Source: Roseomonas sp.
GTDB lineage: Bacteria > Pseudomonadota > Alphaproteobacteria > Acetobacterales > Acetobacteraceae
Assembly (NCBI GenBank): GCA_020250005.1
Contig: JADCES010000285.1
Span: forward strand, 1-37,555
Direction: 5' to 3'
DNA length: 37,555 bases
Part shown: piece after piece, positions 24,516 through 33,297 of the stretch
Layout of the letters: every line of letters begins with the position of its first letter
How positions within the stretch are numbered: the first letter of the stretch is position 1
Position numbers and translations under genes: made by a program
Notes under the pieces: model-generated
Told to the model about the DNA's origin: nothing
Seen by the model: only the letters and a program-made list of their open reading frames with translations
Databases searched by the model: none

Positions 24516-26368
24516 AGCAAAAAAGCTGGGCCGGCTGGGCCGCGCTTTTCCTGCTTGCCGCGGGCATCGCCATTTTCCCCTGGGTGGGTGACTTCATCGG
24601 CCAGCGCTTCCCGACAAGCTATGAACTTCGCCTGGTTATGCGCGCGATGATCCTGGCGATTGTCGTGATTGGCCTCAATCTACTGGTTGGGCTTGCCGGG
24701 CTGGTTTCTCTCGGACAGGCGGCGCTTTACGGGCTTGGCGCCCATGTGGCGGCGCTTCTATCACTGCGCGCCGGATTCTCCTTTGCTGAGAGCATGGTTT
24801 TTGCCGTTGCCATTCCCGCCATGATGGGCGCGATCTTGGCCTTCCCAACGGTGCGTGTGCGGGGTGTTTATCTGGCCGTGGTCACCATCGCCTTCGGCCT
24901 GATTTTCGTGAATATCCTGCGCGAATGGGTGGGCTTCACGGGCGGTGCCTCGGGCCTTGCCAATCTGCCGCGACCGACAATGTTCGGTGAAAGGCTGATG
25001 GCAACACGGGCGCAATCCTTCAATTACTACTACCTGATCCTGGTGTGCTTGCTGATTGCGGTTTGGGTGCAATATGCGATCGCCAATAGCCGCTATGGGC
25101 GGGCCATGCGCGCCGCAGCGCAAAGCGAAAATGCCGCGCGCGCTTTGGGCGTGAATGTTGTTGGCATTCGTACCCTGGCCTTTGCCGTTTCCGCCGGGTT
25201 TGCCGGGCTGGGTGGAGGACTTTTCGCGAACCTTGCGCTCTTTGTGAATTATGAGACTTTCACCTTCACCGCTTCAGTCGAATTGCTGCTGATGGTCATT
25301 CTTGGTGGTTCGGGCACCATGGCTGGTCCTTTGGTGGGCACGTCGGTGCTGTTCACAGCAACGCAGTTCTTGCAAGGCCTTGGTCAATGGCAGACTTTCG
25401 GTTACGGCTTTTTACTGGCGCTGGTGTTGTTTGTGATGCCAAAGGGAATTGTTGGCTCGCTTACTGCGCTGCGCGCACGGATGATGGCGACATCGCGCGC
25501 GCGTGAAACCGGCCCTTGGCCGAATGGTGAACCAAATTTCCTCAACGCCCAGGAAGCCCAAGCTAATGGTGCAATGTCTGCATTGACCGCCAAGGGCGTT
25601 ACCTTGCGCTTTGGGGGGCTCACGGCAGTGAATGCGGTGGATATGGCGCTGAAGCCAGGCACGGTACATGCGCTCATCGGCCCGAATGGCGCCGGCAAAT
25701 CCTCGCTGCTCAATGTCATTTCCGGCTTCTATCCAGCGACAGAAGGTGAGGTGACGGTCTTCGGCCACCGCATCAAGAATGATCCGCCCTATTATCTTGC
25801 CCGGCTTGGCGTGGCGCGCAGCTTCCAGAATACGGAATTGTTCGGCCAAATGACGGTGTTGGAAAATATATTGGTCGGCGCGCATACGCATTTCCACGCC
25901 AGCTTTGCCGAGACCGTTTTGCGCCTACCGCGGTTTGGGCGCGAAGAAAGGACTGCGCGTAGCGACGCACTTAGGCTGCTGGATTTTGTCGGCCTTTCTG
26001 ATTTTGCCGATGAGGAGGCACGCAATCTCCCCTTTGGTCATCAGCGCCGCCTTGAAATTGCCCGCGCCCTGGCGCTGCGGCCGAAGCTACTTTTGCTTGA
26101 TGAACCAGCAGCCGGCCTGACCCATGCCGAAATTGAGGATCTGATCCGCCTGATCCGCCGCCTCGCGGATCATGGGGTGACGGTCATCCTGGTGGAACAT
26201 CATGTGGATATGATCATGGCCGTGTCCGACCGCGTGACCGTATTGGATTATGGTGAGGTGATTGCCGAAGGCTCGCCAGCCGAGATCCAGGAAAACCCCA
26301 AGGTGATCGAAGCCTATTTCGGCCACGGTGCGCCGGCTTCGCCCAATGCCCCTCAGGTGCCGGCATGA
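24512..26368 (+). CDS. LivM-LivG fusion: ABC permease joined to ATPase
   Basis: Single 618-aa polypeptide combining the second Liv permease and one ATPase. Residues 1 to about 325 are LivM-like, with GLNLLVGLAGLVSLGQAALY and a C-terminal GGSGTMAGPLVG. A linker of about 30 residues follows. The ATPase covers about 355-600, with Walker A GPNGAGKSS near 390, signature NLPFGHQRRLEIARAL near 510, Walker B LLLLDEP near 527 and the H-loop VEHHVDM near 563. LivG proteins normally have (S/A)YGQQRR; here the first Gln is His. Fusion makes a fixed 1:1 ratio and leaves LivF as the separate second ATPase. ATGA overlaps occur on both sides. Confidence 0.93.
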   Translation: MKQKSWAGWAALFLLAAGIAIFPWVGDFIGQRFPTSYELRLVMRAMILAIVVIGLNLLVGLAGLVSLGQAALYGLGAHVAALLSLRAGFSFAESMVFAVAIPAMMGAILAFPTVRVRGVYLAVVTIAFGLIFVNILREWVGFTGGASGLANLPRPTMFGERLMATRAQSFNYYYLILVCLLIAVWVQYAIANSRYGRAMRAAAQSENAARALGVNVVGIRTLAFAVSAGFAGLGGGLFANLALFVNYETFTFTASVELLLMVILGGSGTMAGPLVGTSVLFTATQFLQGLGQWQTFGYGFLLALVLFVMPKGIVGSLTALRARMMATSRARETGPWPNGEPNFLNAQEAQANGAMSALTAKGVTLRFGGLTAVNAVDMALKPGTVHALIGPNGAGKSSLLNVISGFYPATEGEVTVFGHRIKNDPPYYLARLGVARSFQNTELFGQMTVLENILVGAHTHFHASFAETVLRLPRFGREERTARSDALRLLDFVGLSDFADEEARNLPFGHQRRLEIARALALRPKLLLLDEPAAGLTHAEIEDLIRLIRRLADHGVTVILVEHHVDMIMAVSDRVTVLDYGEVIAEGSPAEIQENPKVIEAYFGHGAPASPNAPQVPA

Positions 26369-27108
26369 CCGCTTCCGCCGCACCCATTCTTTTTGTTTCC
26401 GATTTGCGCGTTTCCTATGGCCGCATTGAAGCGGTTCGTGGGGTCACGCTCGCCGTCAATAAGGGCGAATTCATCGGCGTTATCGGGTCAAATGGCGCCG
26501 GCAAAACCAGCATGCTGCGCGCCATTGCCGGCGTGCTGCGCCCGGCAGGTGGCAGCGTTTCCTTCGAAGGTGCGGATACGACCGGGGCCAAGAGCCATCA
26601 GATGGTGGCGCGTGGCCTTGCCATGGTGCCTGAAGGCCGCATGGTTTTTGCCGATCAAACCGTGCGCGATAATCTGGTGCTGGGTGCCTATAGCCGCATC
26701 TCCTCTGACCCCAAGGGGGTGGAAGAGGATATCGAAAAAACACTCGATCTTTTCCCGCGCCTTAAGGAAAGGATCGCGCAGCAGGCTGGCACGCTTTCCG
26801 GGGGGGAGCAGCAGATGCTCGCCATCGCGCGCGGCTTGTTGTCACGACCGCGCCTTTTGGTGATTGATGAATTGTCGCTTGGGCTGGCGCCGAAGATCCT
26901 CGATATGCTTTTCCCGGTGCTCACGGATCTCAATCGCCAGGGCCTCTCTATTTTGCTGGTGGAACAGATGGCGAGCTATGCGCTTGCGGTCACGCATCGT
27001 ACCTATGTCATGGAAAATGGTCGCGTCTTGTTCGATGGCGCGTCAGCCGATCTGGCAGGGGATGATCGCGTACTTGATGCGTATCTGGGCCGCCGCGGCA
27101 AGCACTGA
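26365..27108 (+). CDS. livF: Liv-type ABC transporter ATP-binding protein (LivF family)
   Basis: Cytoplasmic ATPase of 247 aa, the second ATPase of the Liv importer. Walker A is SNGAGKTS near residue 43, the signature is LSGGEQQMLAIARGL near 143, and Walker B is LLVIDELSLGLAPKI near 163. The Walker B DE is followed by L rather than P, common in LivF. The H-loop region reads VEQM without His, also usual in LivF. The start overlaps the fusion gene by ATGA. It closes the importer operon; the next genes face the opposite way. Confidence 0.93.
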   Translation: MTASAAPILFVSDLRVSYGRIEAVRGVTLAVNKGEFIGVIGSNGAGKTSMLRAIAGVLRPAGGSVSFEGADTTGAKSHQMVARGLAMVPEGRMVFADQTVRDNLVLGAYSRISSDPKGVEEDIEKTLDLFPRLKERIAQQAGTLSGGEQQMLAIARGLLSRPRLLVIDELSLGLAPKILDMLFPVLTDLNRQGLSILLVEQMASYALAVTHRTYVMENGRVLFDGASADLAGDDRVLDAYLGRRGKH

Positions 27109-27141
27109 TGCTGGTACCAAAGCCGCGCGCGCGCGCAGGCT

Positions 27142-27524
27142 TTAGGTGGCGGTCTCGGTCACTTGGGTTTTGACGAATTGGGCGCGCAAATGTTCCCCGC
27201 TGGTGGATGGCGGAAAACGTGGCGTGTCGCCATCATCTACGGTGCCGGGCAGGGCGCTGACTGGCGCGTCGTAATTGGGGTTATGGAAGAACACCAGGGA
27301 TAATCTGCGGCTACCGGCGGGCTGATCCGCCGGCGGATTGACCACGCGATGTAGATTTGCAGCCCAGCGCCCATTGGTCCAGCACGCCATCAATTCACCG
27401 ATATTGATGATGTAGCTATCAGGCGCGATGGGCACATCCACCCAGCGCCCTACCTTATTCATTACCTGCAGGCCACACCACCACGAAAGGTGGTGATATC
27501 GAGCACGGAAACCTCAAGCAGCAT
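27142..27524 (-). pseudogene. 2-oxoglutarate/Fe(II) oxygenase (isopenicillin-N-synthase-like) with large internal deletion
   Basis: The minus strand begins with an ATG at 27524 and reads MLLEVSVLDITTFRGG, like the usual start of this family, then stops after 20 codons. One frame over, from CGLQVMNKVGRW, it resumes as the conserved C-terminal part: SYIINIGELMACWTNGRW, NLHRVVNPP (iron-ligand His) and RRLSLVFFHNPNYDAP. About 200 central residues, including the HxD iron motif, are gone and the junction is out of frame. The 106-aa ORF in the track is therefore a fragment, not a gene. Intact relatives often sit beside Liv importers and hydrolases in catabolic clusters. Confidence 0.8.
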
Positions 27525-27622
27525 GGTGATACCTCACGGAGGAGATGGCCTGACGGCCTACATCTCATTCACAGTGCAGGAATCTTGCCATTCCGCTGGC
27601 GAGGCCCCCTTGGGCGCCCCGC

Positions 27623-29419
27623 TTAGCCTCCGCGCGCCGCCGTTAACTGTGCCCGCGCTGCTTGCGTTGCCGGTAAATCAACCGCGAGTGTCTCGTCCTC
27701 GATCTCTCCAGTGAAAATCACGCCATAGATCGCGCGTGCTTTTTCGCGGCTTTCCCACCCTTCCAGCACATCATGCAGCACGCGGGCGGTATCGCGTGTC
27801 AGCGGATCGCCATAGCCTCCGCCTGAGCTATCGCGCCCACGCAAGGCTTGCCCCTTTTGTAGCGTGATCTGCACCACATTCGGCAAGCGTGCAGGATCGC
27901 CATTGTCGCCCACCAACCATGTGGCGCCTGGCGTTCCAGGCAGGCCACCAACAACGCCGCGCGGCGGTGCGTGTTGGCCATCGCAGGAAATTACCGCTGT
28001 CACTGGATTGCCGGTCGGCGTCAGTTCAATCTGCTGCGCCGGCGCGCCCCGGTGCCGCCCAGCACCTGCGCTATCCTGCACCAATTCAAGCGTATTTACG
28101 CGTATGGGGTGTTTCAGCTCATCCACTTCCACACTATCGCGATACATCAGGCCGGCAATGACAGGAATGGCGTAATTCACCCAGCCATCGGCAACCGGCG
28201 AAGAAGGCCCACCATTAGTGGAAAGCATCATGCGATTCACGAAAGGCGCATCCGCGCGGCGATGATCCTTGCCGGAAATTACCGCCATGCCAGCACCAAG
28301 GCCAGTACCGCCCTCACTCAGCCCATGACCATCACCAAGCTGGGCGAAGGCCGATTGCGTGATATTGACCAAGCGTTCGGATACATTGGTGGTAGCGACG
28401 GAACAGGAATGCGGGAATTTCGGCGCGGCCACGACACTTTCTTCGGCATAGGTAAAGCGCAGCCGCCGGAAACTACCGGCATTGCGCGGCAGGTCCTTGT
28501 CCAAGGCGTTGAAGATGGCGCCCACCACCGCAGATGTCGCGGCACCCAGCGATGTATTCAACCCGACATCAACGCAAGGCGGATTATCGGAAAGATCAAC
28601 ATGGATCATGGCCTCATCCGGGTCGATCTCGATCTTTACGGTCAATTCCAGCCCGCCAGGCAGAATGCCCTCCAACGGATCGGATTTGCCCTTATTCACC
28701 AGGCGCGCCTTTGGCATGCGGCGAATATTGTCAATCATGCGGCGTTCGGAATAATCAAACCAGTCGTGCATGAACCGCTTGACGGTGGGCACGCCATATT
28801 TGGCGCAGAATTCCTCAAGCCTGCGTTCCGCCACCCGGGCCGAGCCAAGCCCCGCAAGATAATCGCCATACCATTGGTCTGGCACGCGAATGCGCGCGCG
28901 GCACATGCGGACGATGTCTTCAATATTGCGGAAATCGCGCTGAATGCGCACGCCTGGAAATACCAGAGCGCCTTCGTGATAAACATCCCGCGCCAGGACG
29001 AAATAGCTGGAAGGGATGGAATTACCAATATCCGCCATGTGGCATTTGGCGACACTGGTGAAAAGATGCTCGCCTTCATAGAACACCGGCACCATGAAAG
29101 TGTGATCGGCGGGATGGGTATTGCCGCCATAGGGGTCATTATCCAGGTAAGCGTCACCGCGGCGGATATCTCCCGCGTGATAGCGCCGCATATTGGCGGT
29201 TTGGATATGGCAGCCGAAGATATGCACTGGCAGCCCTTCAGCGGGTGCCAATAATTCATCCTCCCCCGTCACGAGGCAGCAGGAGAAATCACGCGCCGAG
29301 GATATCACGGCCGAACGTGCGGCGCGCAAAAGCGTATTGGTCATTTCCCGCACAATGCCATCAAGGCGATTGGCCATGACAGAGAGCAGAACGGGATCAA
29401 GGCTTGTTGTATCAGTCAT
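27623..29419 (-). CDS. hyuB: Hydantoinase B/oxoprolinase family subunit (pair 1)
   Basis: Subunit of an ATP-dependent cyclic-amide hydrolase (hydantoinase, N-methylhydantoinase, 5-oxoprolinase or acetone-carboxylase-like), 598 aa. The track start at 29461 lies inside the partner gene; the ATG at 29419 has AAGGAG 7 bases upstream and gives MTDTTSLDPVLLSVMANRLD. Conserved signatures are LLRAARSAVISSARDFSC, DNDPYGGNTHPADHTFMVPV, AKCHMADIG and the C-terminal GGGYGDPLTRD. It starts 11 bases after hyuA-1 and forms one transcript with it. The two HyuB proteins of the window are clearly different, so they are not a recent duplication. The substrate is unknown. Confidence 0.92.
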   Translation of the reverse strand: MTDTTSLDPVLLSVMANRLDGIVREMTNTLLRAARSAVISSARDFSCCLVTGEDELLAPAEGLPVHIFGCHIQTANMRRYHAGDIRRGDAYLDNDPYGGNTHPADHTFMVPVFYEGEHLFTSVAKCHMADIGNSIPSSYFVLARDVYHEGALVFPGVRIQRDFRNIEDIVRMCRARIRVPDQWYGDYLAGLGSARVAERRLEEFCAKYGVPTVKRFMHDWFDYSERRMIDNIRRMPKARLVNKGKSDPLEGILPGGLELTVKIEIDPDEAMIHVDLSDNPPCVDVGLNTSLGAATSAVVGAIFNALDKDLPRNAGSFRRLRFTYAEESVVAAPKFPHSCSVATTNVSERLVNITQSAFAQLGDGHGLSEGGTGLGAGMAVISGKDHRRADAPFVNRMMLSTNGGPSSPVADGWVNYAIPVIAGLMYRDSVEVDELKHPIRVNTLELVQDSAGAGRHRGAPAQQIELTPTGNPVTAVISCDGQHAPPRGVVGGLPGTPGATWLVGDNGDPARLPNVVQITLQKGQALRGRDSSGGGYGDPLTRDTARVLHDVLEGWESREKARAIYGVIFTGEIEDETLAVDLPATQAARAQLTAARGG

Positions 29420-29430
29420 CCCCTTGCTCC

Positions 29431-31530
29431 TTAAGCCGCCATGGGTTGAGAGGGTACGCAATGCAGAATGTAATTCCCTGCTGCGGAGAGAGTGGCTGAA
29501 AGCCCCGGATAGACAACAATGGTTGTCGTGGGTTCTTCGATAATGGCTGGGCCGGCGATTTGCGCACCAGGCTTCAGCATCTGGCCGCGATAGACAGGTG
29601 TTTGCGCACGGCCTGTTTCAGTGAAGAAGCAAGGGCGCTTCGTATCCGCTTCTGGCCGATAGCTGCGCGCGCTAAAATCCGGTGGCGGAGGTGGTGCAAA
29701 CAATCGAATGGCGATGCGCCCCTTCCAATTGACGAATTCAACTGGGCTGCCTTCATCGCGCACCGCATAGACCCGTTCATGCGTTTGATGAAATGCCTCA
29801 GCCAAGGCCGCGACATCGGCGGCATTTTGCAGGTGTGTTTTCGGCAGGAAGGTATCCAGTTCCCATACCTGCGCACGGTAGCGCGCTTCTACCAGCCATT
29901 CCACGCGCGCTTCGGCGCCTTCTGCGCCCTTGAGGCCCTGACGGAAGCTCAGAAGTTCAGCCTCAATCTCTTCAAGCGCGCGATTGACGCCGGCCATGTC
30001 AAAGCCGCGATCATCGGTAAAGCGGCTACGCGTCGCTTCAAAGACAATGTCGCTATATTGCATGCCGCATGCCGATAGCGCTGAAGCAAGGCGGGGTAGA
30101 ATGACTGTTGCGCAACCCAATTCACGTGCGATGGGCATGATATTGAAGCCTGCGGCACCACCGCCGGCAACGACCACACTTTCCCGAGGGTTGACGCCTT
30201 CATTGACGGTGATTTCGCCAATCGCCTTGATCATCAGTTCATTAGCAATCACCATGATGGCGGCAGCGGTTTCATCCGCTGTGCGGCCAAGCTGATGCGC
30301 AAGGCGCGCCATCACGCGATGCGCCGCTTCTGGATCCAGCTTGAGCCGACCACCGTTGAAGTAATCAGGATCAATATAGCCTAGCACTAGGGCGGCATCG
30401 GTTACTGTCGGTTGATCGCCACCGCGGCCATAGCAGGCGGGACCGGGAACGGAGCCCGCGGATTGTGGGCCCACGCGCAGCAAGCCGCCGGCATCAAGCC
30501 AGGCGATGGAACCGCCGCCGGCGCCAATACTGCGTACATCCACAGTCGATGTGCCGATGATATCGCCAAGCCAGCGCTGCCCAAGCCATGAATCGCGCGT
30601 ATAGACCAGGCTACCATCGCGCACGAGGCCGACATCAAACGTCGTGCCGCCGGTATCGCAGACAATCGCATTGCCGCCGAGCTTTTCCACCGCCGCATAG
30701 GCGCGTCCCGCAACTGGCGCCATGGCGGGGCCGGATTTCAGGGTGTGAATGGGCCGCGCAATAAGTTCTTCCACTTCCTGACAGCCGCCGACCGAGGTGC
30801 TGACCAAAAGATCTCCGGCAAAACCCGCCTTGCGAAGATCTGCCGCCATTTCACGGAGGTGCTTTTGCATCAATGGCTTCAGCGATGCATCAATCGCGGT
30901 GGCCGAAGCACGGCGATATTCGCGCAGAATGGGTACAAGTTGCTGCGATAGCGTATAGGGAATCCCAGGCAGCATTTCCTCAATCAGTTTGCCAATCATC
31001 AGCTCATGCGCTGGATTGGCGATGGACCATAAAAGCGACACTGCCACCGCTTCAAACCCGCGCTGCTTAAGTGTTGTAAGAATTTGGCGTGCTTCGGCCT
31101 CATTCAATGGCTGGACCACTTCGCCTTCGGCACCGATACGCTCCGTCACCTCGAAGGAGCGGCGGCGCGGGATATAGGGATCGGGATAGTCATAGGAATA
31201 ATCATGGGGGCCGTGCTTGCCGCCTTCTTTCAGGGTCAGCGTATCCTTGAAACCCTTAGTGGTGATGAAGGCTGTCTTGGCAGTGCGTTTGGTAACCACG
31301 GCATTGGTGGCGCGCGTGGTGCCATAGATCAGCACATCAGTCGCTGCCAAAAGCCTAGCCAGTTCAATGCCTAAATCTTCGGCAACCACGCCAAGTGCGC
31401 CGGCCATACCATCAAAAATGCGCTCTGGGGTCGTCAGGGCTTTGCCGATATGCAAGCTTCCCTGGGGGTCAAGCACAACGATATCCGTGAATGTTCCGCC
31501 TGTGTCCACGGAAATCCTGTATCCAGTCAT
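29431..31530 (-). CDS. hyuA: Hydantoinase A/oxoprolinase family subunit (pair 1)
   Basis: ATP-binding partner of HyuB, 699 aa, of the actin/ASKHA-type fold that phosphorylates the amide oxygen. The start at 31530 (MTGYRISVDTGGTFTD) is preferred over the track start because of GAGGG five bases upstream. Phosphate-binding motifs are DTGGTFTDIV near residue 8 and CDTGGTTFDVGLV near 290; SIGAGGGSIAWLDAGG and PGPACYGRGG follow. The region KEGGKHGPHDYSYDYPDPYIPRR is typical of the acetophenone-carboxylase/hydantoinase branch. It reads away from the isochorismatase-type gene across a 98-base divergent promoter region. Acetone- or acetophenone-carboxylase-like activity remains an alternative to hydantoin hydrolysis. 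Confidence 0.92.
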   Translation of the reverse strand: MTGYRISVDTGGTFTDIVVLDPQGSLHIGKALTTPERIFDGMAGALGVVAEDLGIELARLLAATDVLIYGTTRATNAVVTKRTAKTAFITTKGFKDTLTLKEGGKHGPHDYSYDYPDPYIPRRRSFEVTERIGAEGEVVQPLNEAEARQILTTLKQRGFEAVAVSLLWSIANPAHELMIGKLIEEMLPGIPYTLSQQLVPILREYRRASATAIDASLKPLMQKHLREMAADLRKAGFAGDLLVSTSVGGCQEVEELIARPIHTLKSGPAMAPVAGRAYAAVEKLGGNAIVCDTGGTTFDVGLVRDGSLVYTRDSWLGQRWLGDIIGTSTVDVRSIGAGGGSIAWLDAGGLLRVGPQSAGSVPGPACYGRGGDQPTVTDAALVLGYIDPDYFNGGRLKLDPEAAHRVMARLAHQLGRTADETAAAIMVIANELMIKAIGEITVNEGVNPRESVVVAGGGAAGFNIMPIARELGCATVILPRLASALSACGMQYSDIVFEATRSRFTDDRGFDMAGVNRALEEIEAELLSFRQGLKGAEGAEARVEWLVEARYRAQVWELDTFLPKTHLQNAADVAALAEAFHQTHERVYAVRDEGSPVEFVNWKGRIAIRLFAPPPPPDFSARSYRPEADTKRPCFFTETGRAQTPVYRGQMLKPGAQIAGPAIIEEPTTTIVVYPGLSATLSAAGNYILHCVPSQPMAA

Positions 31531-31628
31531 TAAAGCCCTCATAAAGCCACGCAAAAAGAAGTCGGCAGAATTGCTTACATCTGCGCTTTAGGCAAATATC
31601 CGTCGCGGAAGATGGGAGGAATTGCGTC
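31531..31628. promoter_or_regulatory. Divergent promoter region between hyuA-1 and the isochorismatase-type gene
   Basis: These 98 bases must drive both arms of the hydantoinase cluster. A GGGAGGAATT ribosome site precedes the rightward gene. A small dyad GCAGA-N10-TCTGC at about 31565-31584 is a weak operator candidate. No clear -35/-10 pair or regulator gene was found nearby. Confidence 0.4.
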
Positions 31629-32264
31629 ATGGAAGATATCTATGCTGCGCGCGGCTATGGGGACCGTCCTGTTGGGTTTGGCGAAAAGCCAGGCGTGGTC
31701 GTTGTTGATTTTCAGCGCGGCTTTACCGACCCGGATTTCCCCATGGGCGGGGCACCGCTGGTTGAGCGCGCGCTGGAAAATACCCTGCGCGTGATGCGTG
31801 CCGCCAAGGCCGCCGGCGCGCCCGTGATAGCCTGCGCCATCGCTTTTGATGGGCCTAAGGGCGCACCGCATTGGAAGGTAGGGCCAGTCCTGGATTTGCT
31901 CGCTGGCACCAAGGCTGTTGAACTTGACCCAAGGATCGCGGCGGAAGAACCCGATGTCGTGCTGGCCAAGACCGCGCCCTCCATATTTTTCGGTACCGCT
32001 GCGGGCGCGATCCTGACACGTAATCGCGTAGATACGGTCATCGTCACGGGCTGCATCACCTCAGGCTGTGTACGCGCTAGCATCATTGATGCCTTTTCCT
32101 TGGGCTTCCGGGTACAGGTGCCGGAGGATTGCGTCGGCGATCAGGATGAAGTGGCCCATCGGCAGAATTTGAAGGATGTCGAAAGACGCTACGCGGATAT
32201 CATTGATGCTGAAGCGGCGATTGCGGGTATTCAGCGCTGGGCCCAGGCAAATAATCGCGGCTAA
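31629..32264 (+). CDS. Isochorismatase-family amidohydrolase (N-carbamoylsarcosine amidase-like)
   Basis: Cysteine hydrolase of 211 aa that cleaves amide or carbamoyl groups. The catalytic triad is visible: D27 (VVVVDFQRGF), K114 (VVLAKTAPSIFFGT) and C147 (ITSGCVRAS). The N-terminal YGDRPVGFGEKPGVVVVDFQ and the GCITSGCVRASIIDAFSLGF stretch fit the N-carbamoylsarcosine amidase / maleamate amidase branch better than true isochorismatase. A strong GGGAGG ribosome site precedes the ATG. In creatinine breakdown such an amidase removes the carbamoyl group left by ATP-dependent N-methylhydantoinase (HyuAB), and here it sits between two HyuAB pairs, which supports a related order of steps. The actual substrate is inference. 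Confidence 0.88.
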   Translation: MEDIYAARGYGDRPVGFGEKPGVVVVDFQRGFTDPDFPMGGAPLVERALENTLRVMRAAKAAGAPVIACAIAFDGPKGAPHWKVGPVLDLLAGTKAVELDPRIAAEEPDVVLAKTAPSIFFGTAAGAILTRNRVDTVIVTGCITSGCVRASIIDAFSLGFRVQVPEDCVGDQDEVAHRQNLKDVERRYADIIDAEAAIAGIQRWAQANNRG

Positions 32265-32391
32265 AGCCGTACGCTCCTTCGCGGCACGATGTTTGCTTTT
32301 CCCTCCCCGAGGCGTACTGTGATATATACGGAAAGGCACTACCCAAAGTGTCAACCGTTTCTCATTCTTGAACAAAGACCGGGAGAACAAA

Positions 32392-33297
32392 ATGGCAAAA
32401 GAAATTCTCTGCGCATTCAGCGTGCATTGTGATGCCGTAGCGGGTTGGCTTGGCAGCTATATGGGTGAGGATAGCCCCGGCGATATCAGCCGCGGCGTCT
32501 TTGCGGCTGAGGTCGGTATGCCGCGCCTTCTCAAGCTATTTGACCGCTTCGATATGAAGCAATCCTGGTTCATTCCAGGCCATACCATCGAAACCTTTCC
32601 TAGGGAGACGGAGCTGGTCGCCAGGGCTGGGCATGAGATCGGCCTGCATGGCTATAGCCATGAAAACCCGCTCGCACTTTCGCGCTCTCAGGAAGAAGCT
32701 ATTTTTGATAAATGCATAGGCCTGATCGAGAAATATTGGGGCCGTCGCCCCGTTGGCTATGTCGCGCCCTGGTGGGAGGTTTCCGCTACTTCGATCGAAA
32801 TCCTGGTGGAGCGCGGCATCGCTTACGATCATTCGCTGATGCATCATGATGCACTCCCATATTATGTGCGCACCGGCGATGCCTGGACGCCGATTGATTA
32901 CAGCAAGCCGGCTTCTACCTGGATGAAACCTTTTACCCGTGGGCGCGAAACCGATTTGATTGAAATCCCGGCTTCCTGGTATTTGGATGATCTGCCGCCC
33001 ATGATGTTCGTGAAAAAATTCCCGAATAGCCATGGCTATGTCTCCCCCCATCAGCTTGAACAGATCTGGCGCGATCATTTTGATTTCATCTACCGTGAAT
33101 ATGATTACGCGGTCGTTCCAATGACGATCCACCCGGATGTATCGGGCCGGCCGCAAGTGCTGCTGATGCTGGAACGCCTGATCGGACATATGCTAAAGCA
33201 TCCCGGTGTGCGCTTCGTGACCTTGGAGGAGATGGCTGCAGATTTCCGCAAGCGCTTCCCGCGCAAAGCTGCTGCTAAAGGAAAAAAAGGCAAGTGA
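32392..33297 (+). CDS. Polysaccharide deacetylase-fold hydrolase, imidase/PuuE-like
   Basis: NodB-type TIM-barrel metal hydrolase of 301 aa. The ATG at 32392 ([18 protein letters not shown]) with GGGAGA upstream is preferred over the track start 24 bases earlier. The likely metal and catalytic residues are D14 (HCDAVAG) and H86/H90 (GLHGYSH), with a later IHPDVSGRP motif. The sequence follows the branch that includes PuuE-type allantoinase, cyclic imide hydrolase and the Helicobacter PgdA homologue, rather than chitin deacetylases; there is no signal peptide, arguing for a cytoplasmic small-molecule substrate. It is followed without a gap by HyuA-2. A cyclic imide or hydantoin-like ring is the best guess. 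Confidence 0.82.
   Translation: MAKEILCAFSVHCDAVAGWLGSYMGEDSPGDISRGVFAAEVGMPRLLKLFDRFDMKQSWFIPGHTIETFPRETELVARAGHEIGLHGYSHENPLALSRSQEEAIFDKCIGLIEKYWGRRPVGYVAPWWEVSATSIEILVERGIAYDHSLMHHDALPYYVRTGDAWTPIDYSKPASTWMKPFTRGRETDLIEIPASWYLDDLPPMMFVKKFPNSHGYVSPHQLEQIWRDHFDFIYREYDYAVVPMTIHPDVSGRPQVLLMLERLIGHMLKHPGVRFVTLEEMAADFRKRFPRKAAAKGKKGK

Noticed and set aside
27971-29254. 427-aa plus-strand ORF opposite hyuB-1
   Set aside because: Antisense of a conserved HyuB; no motifs.
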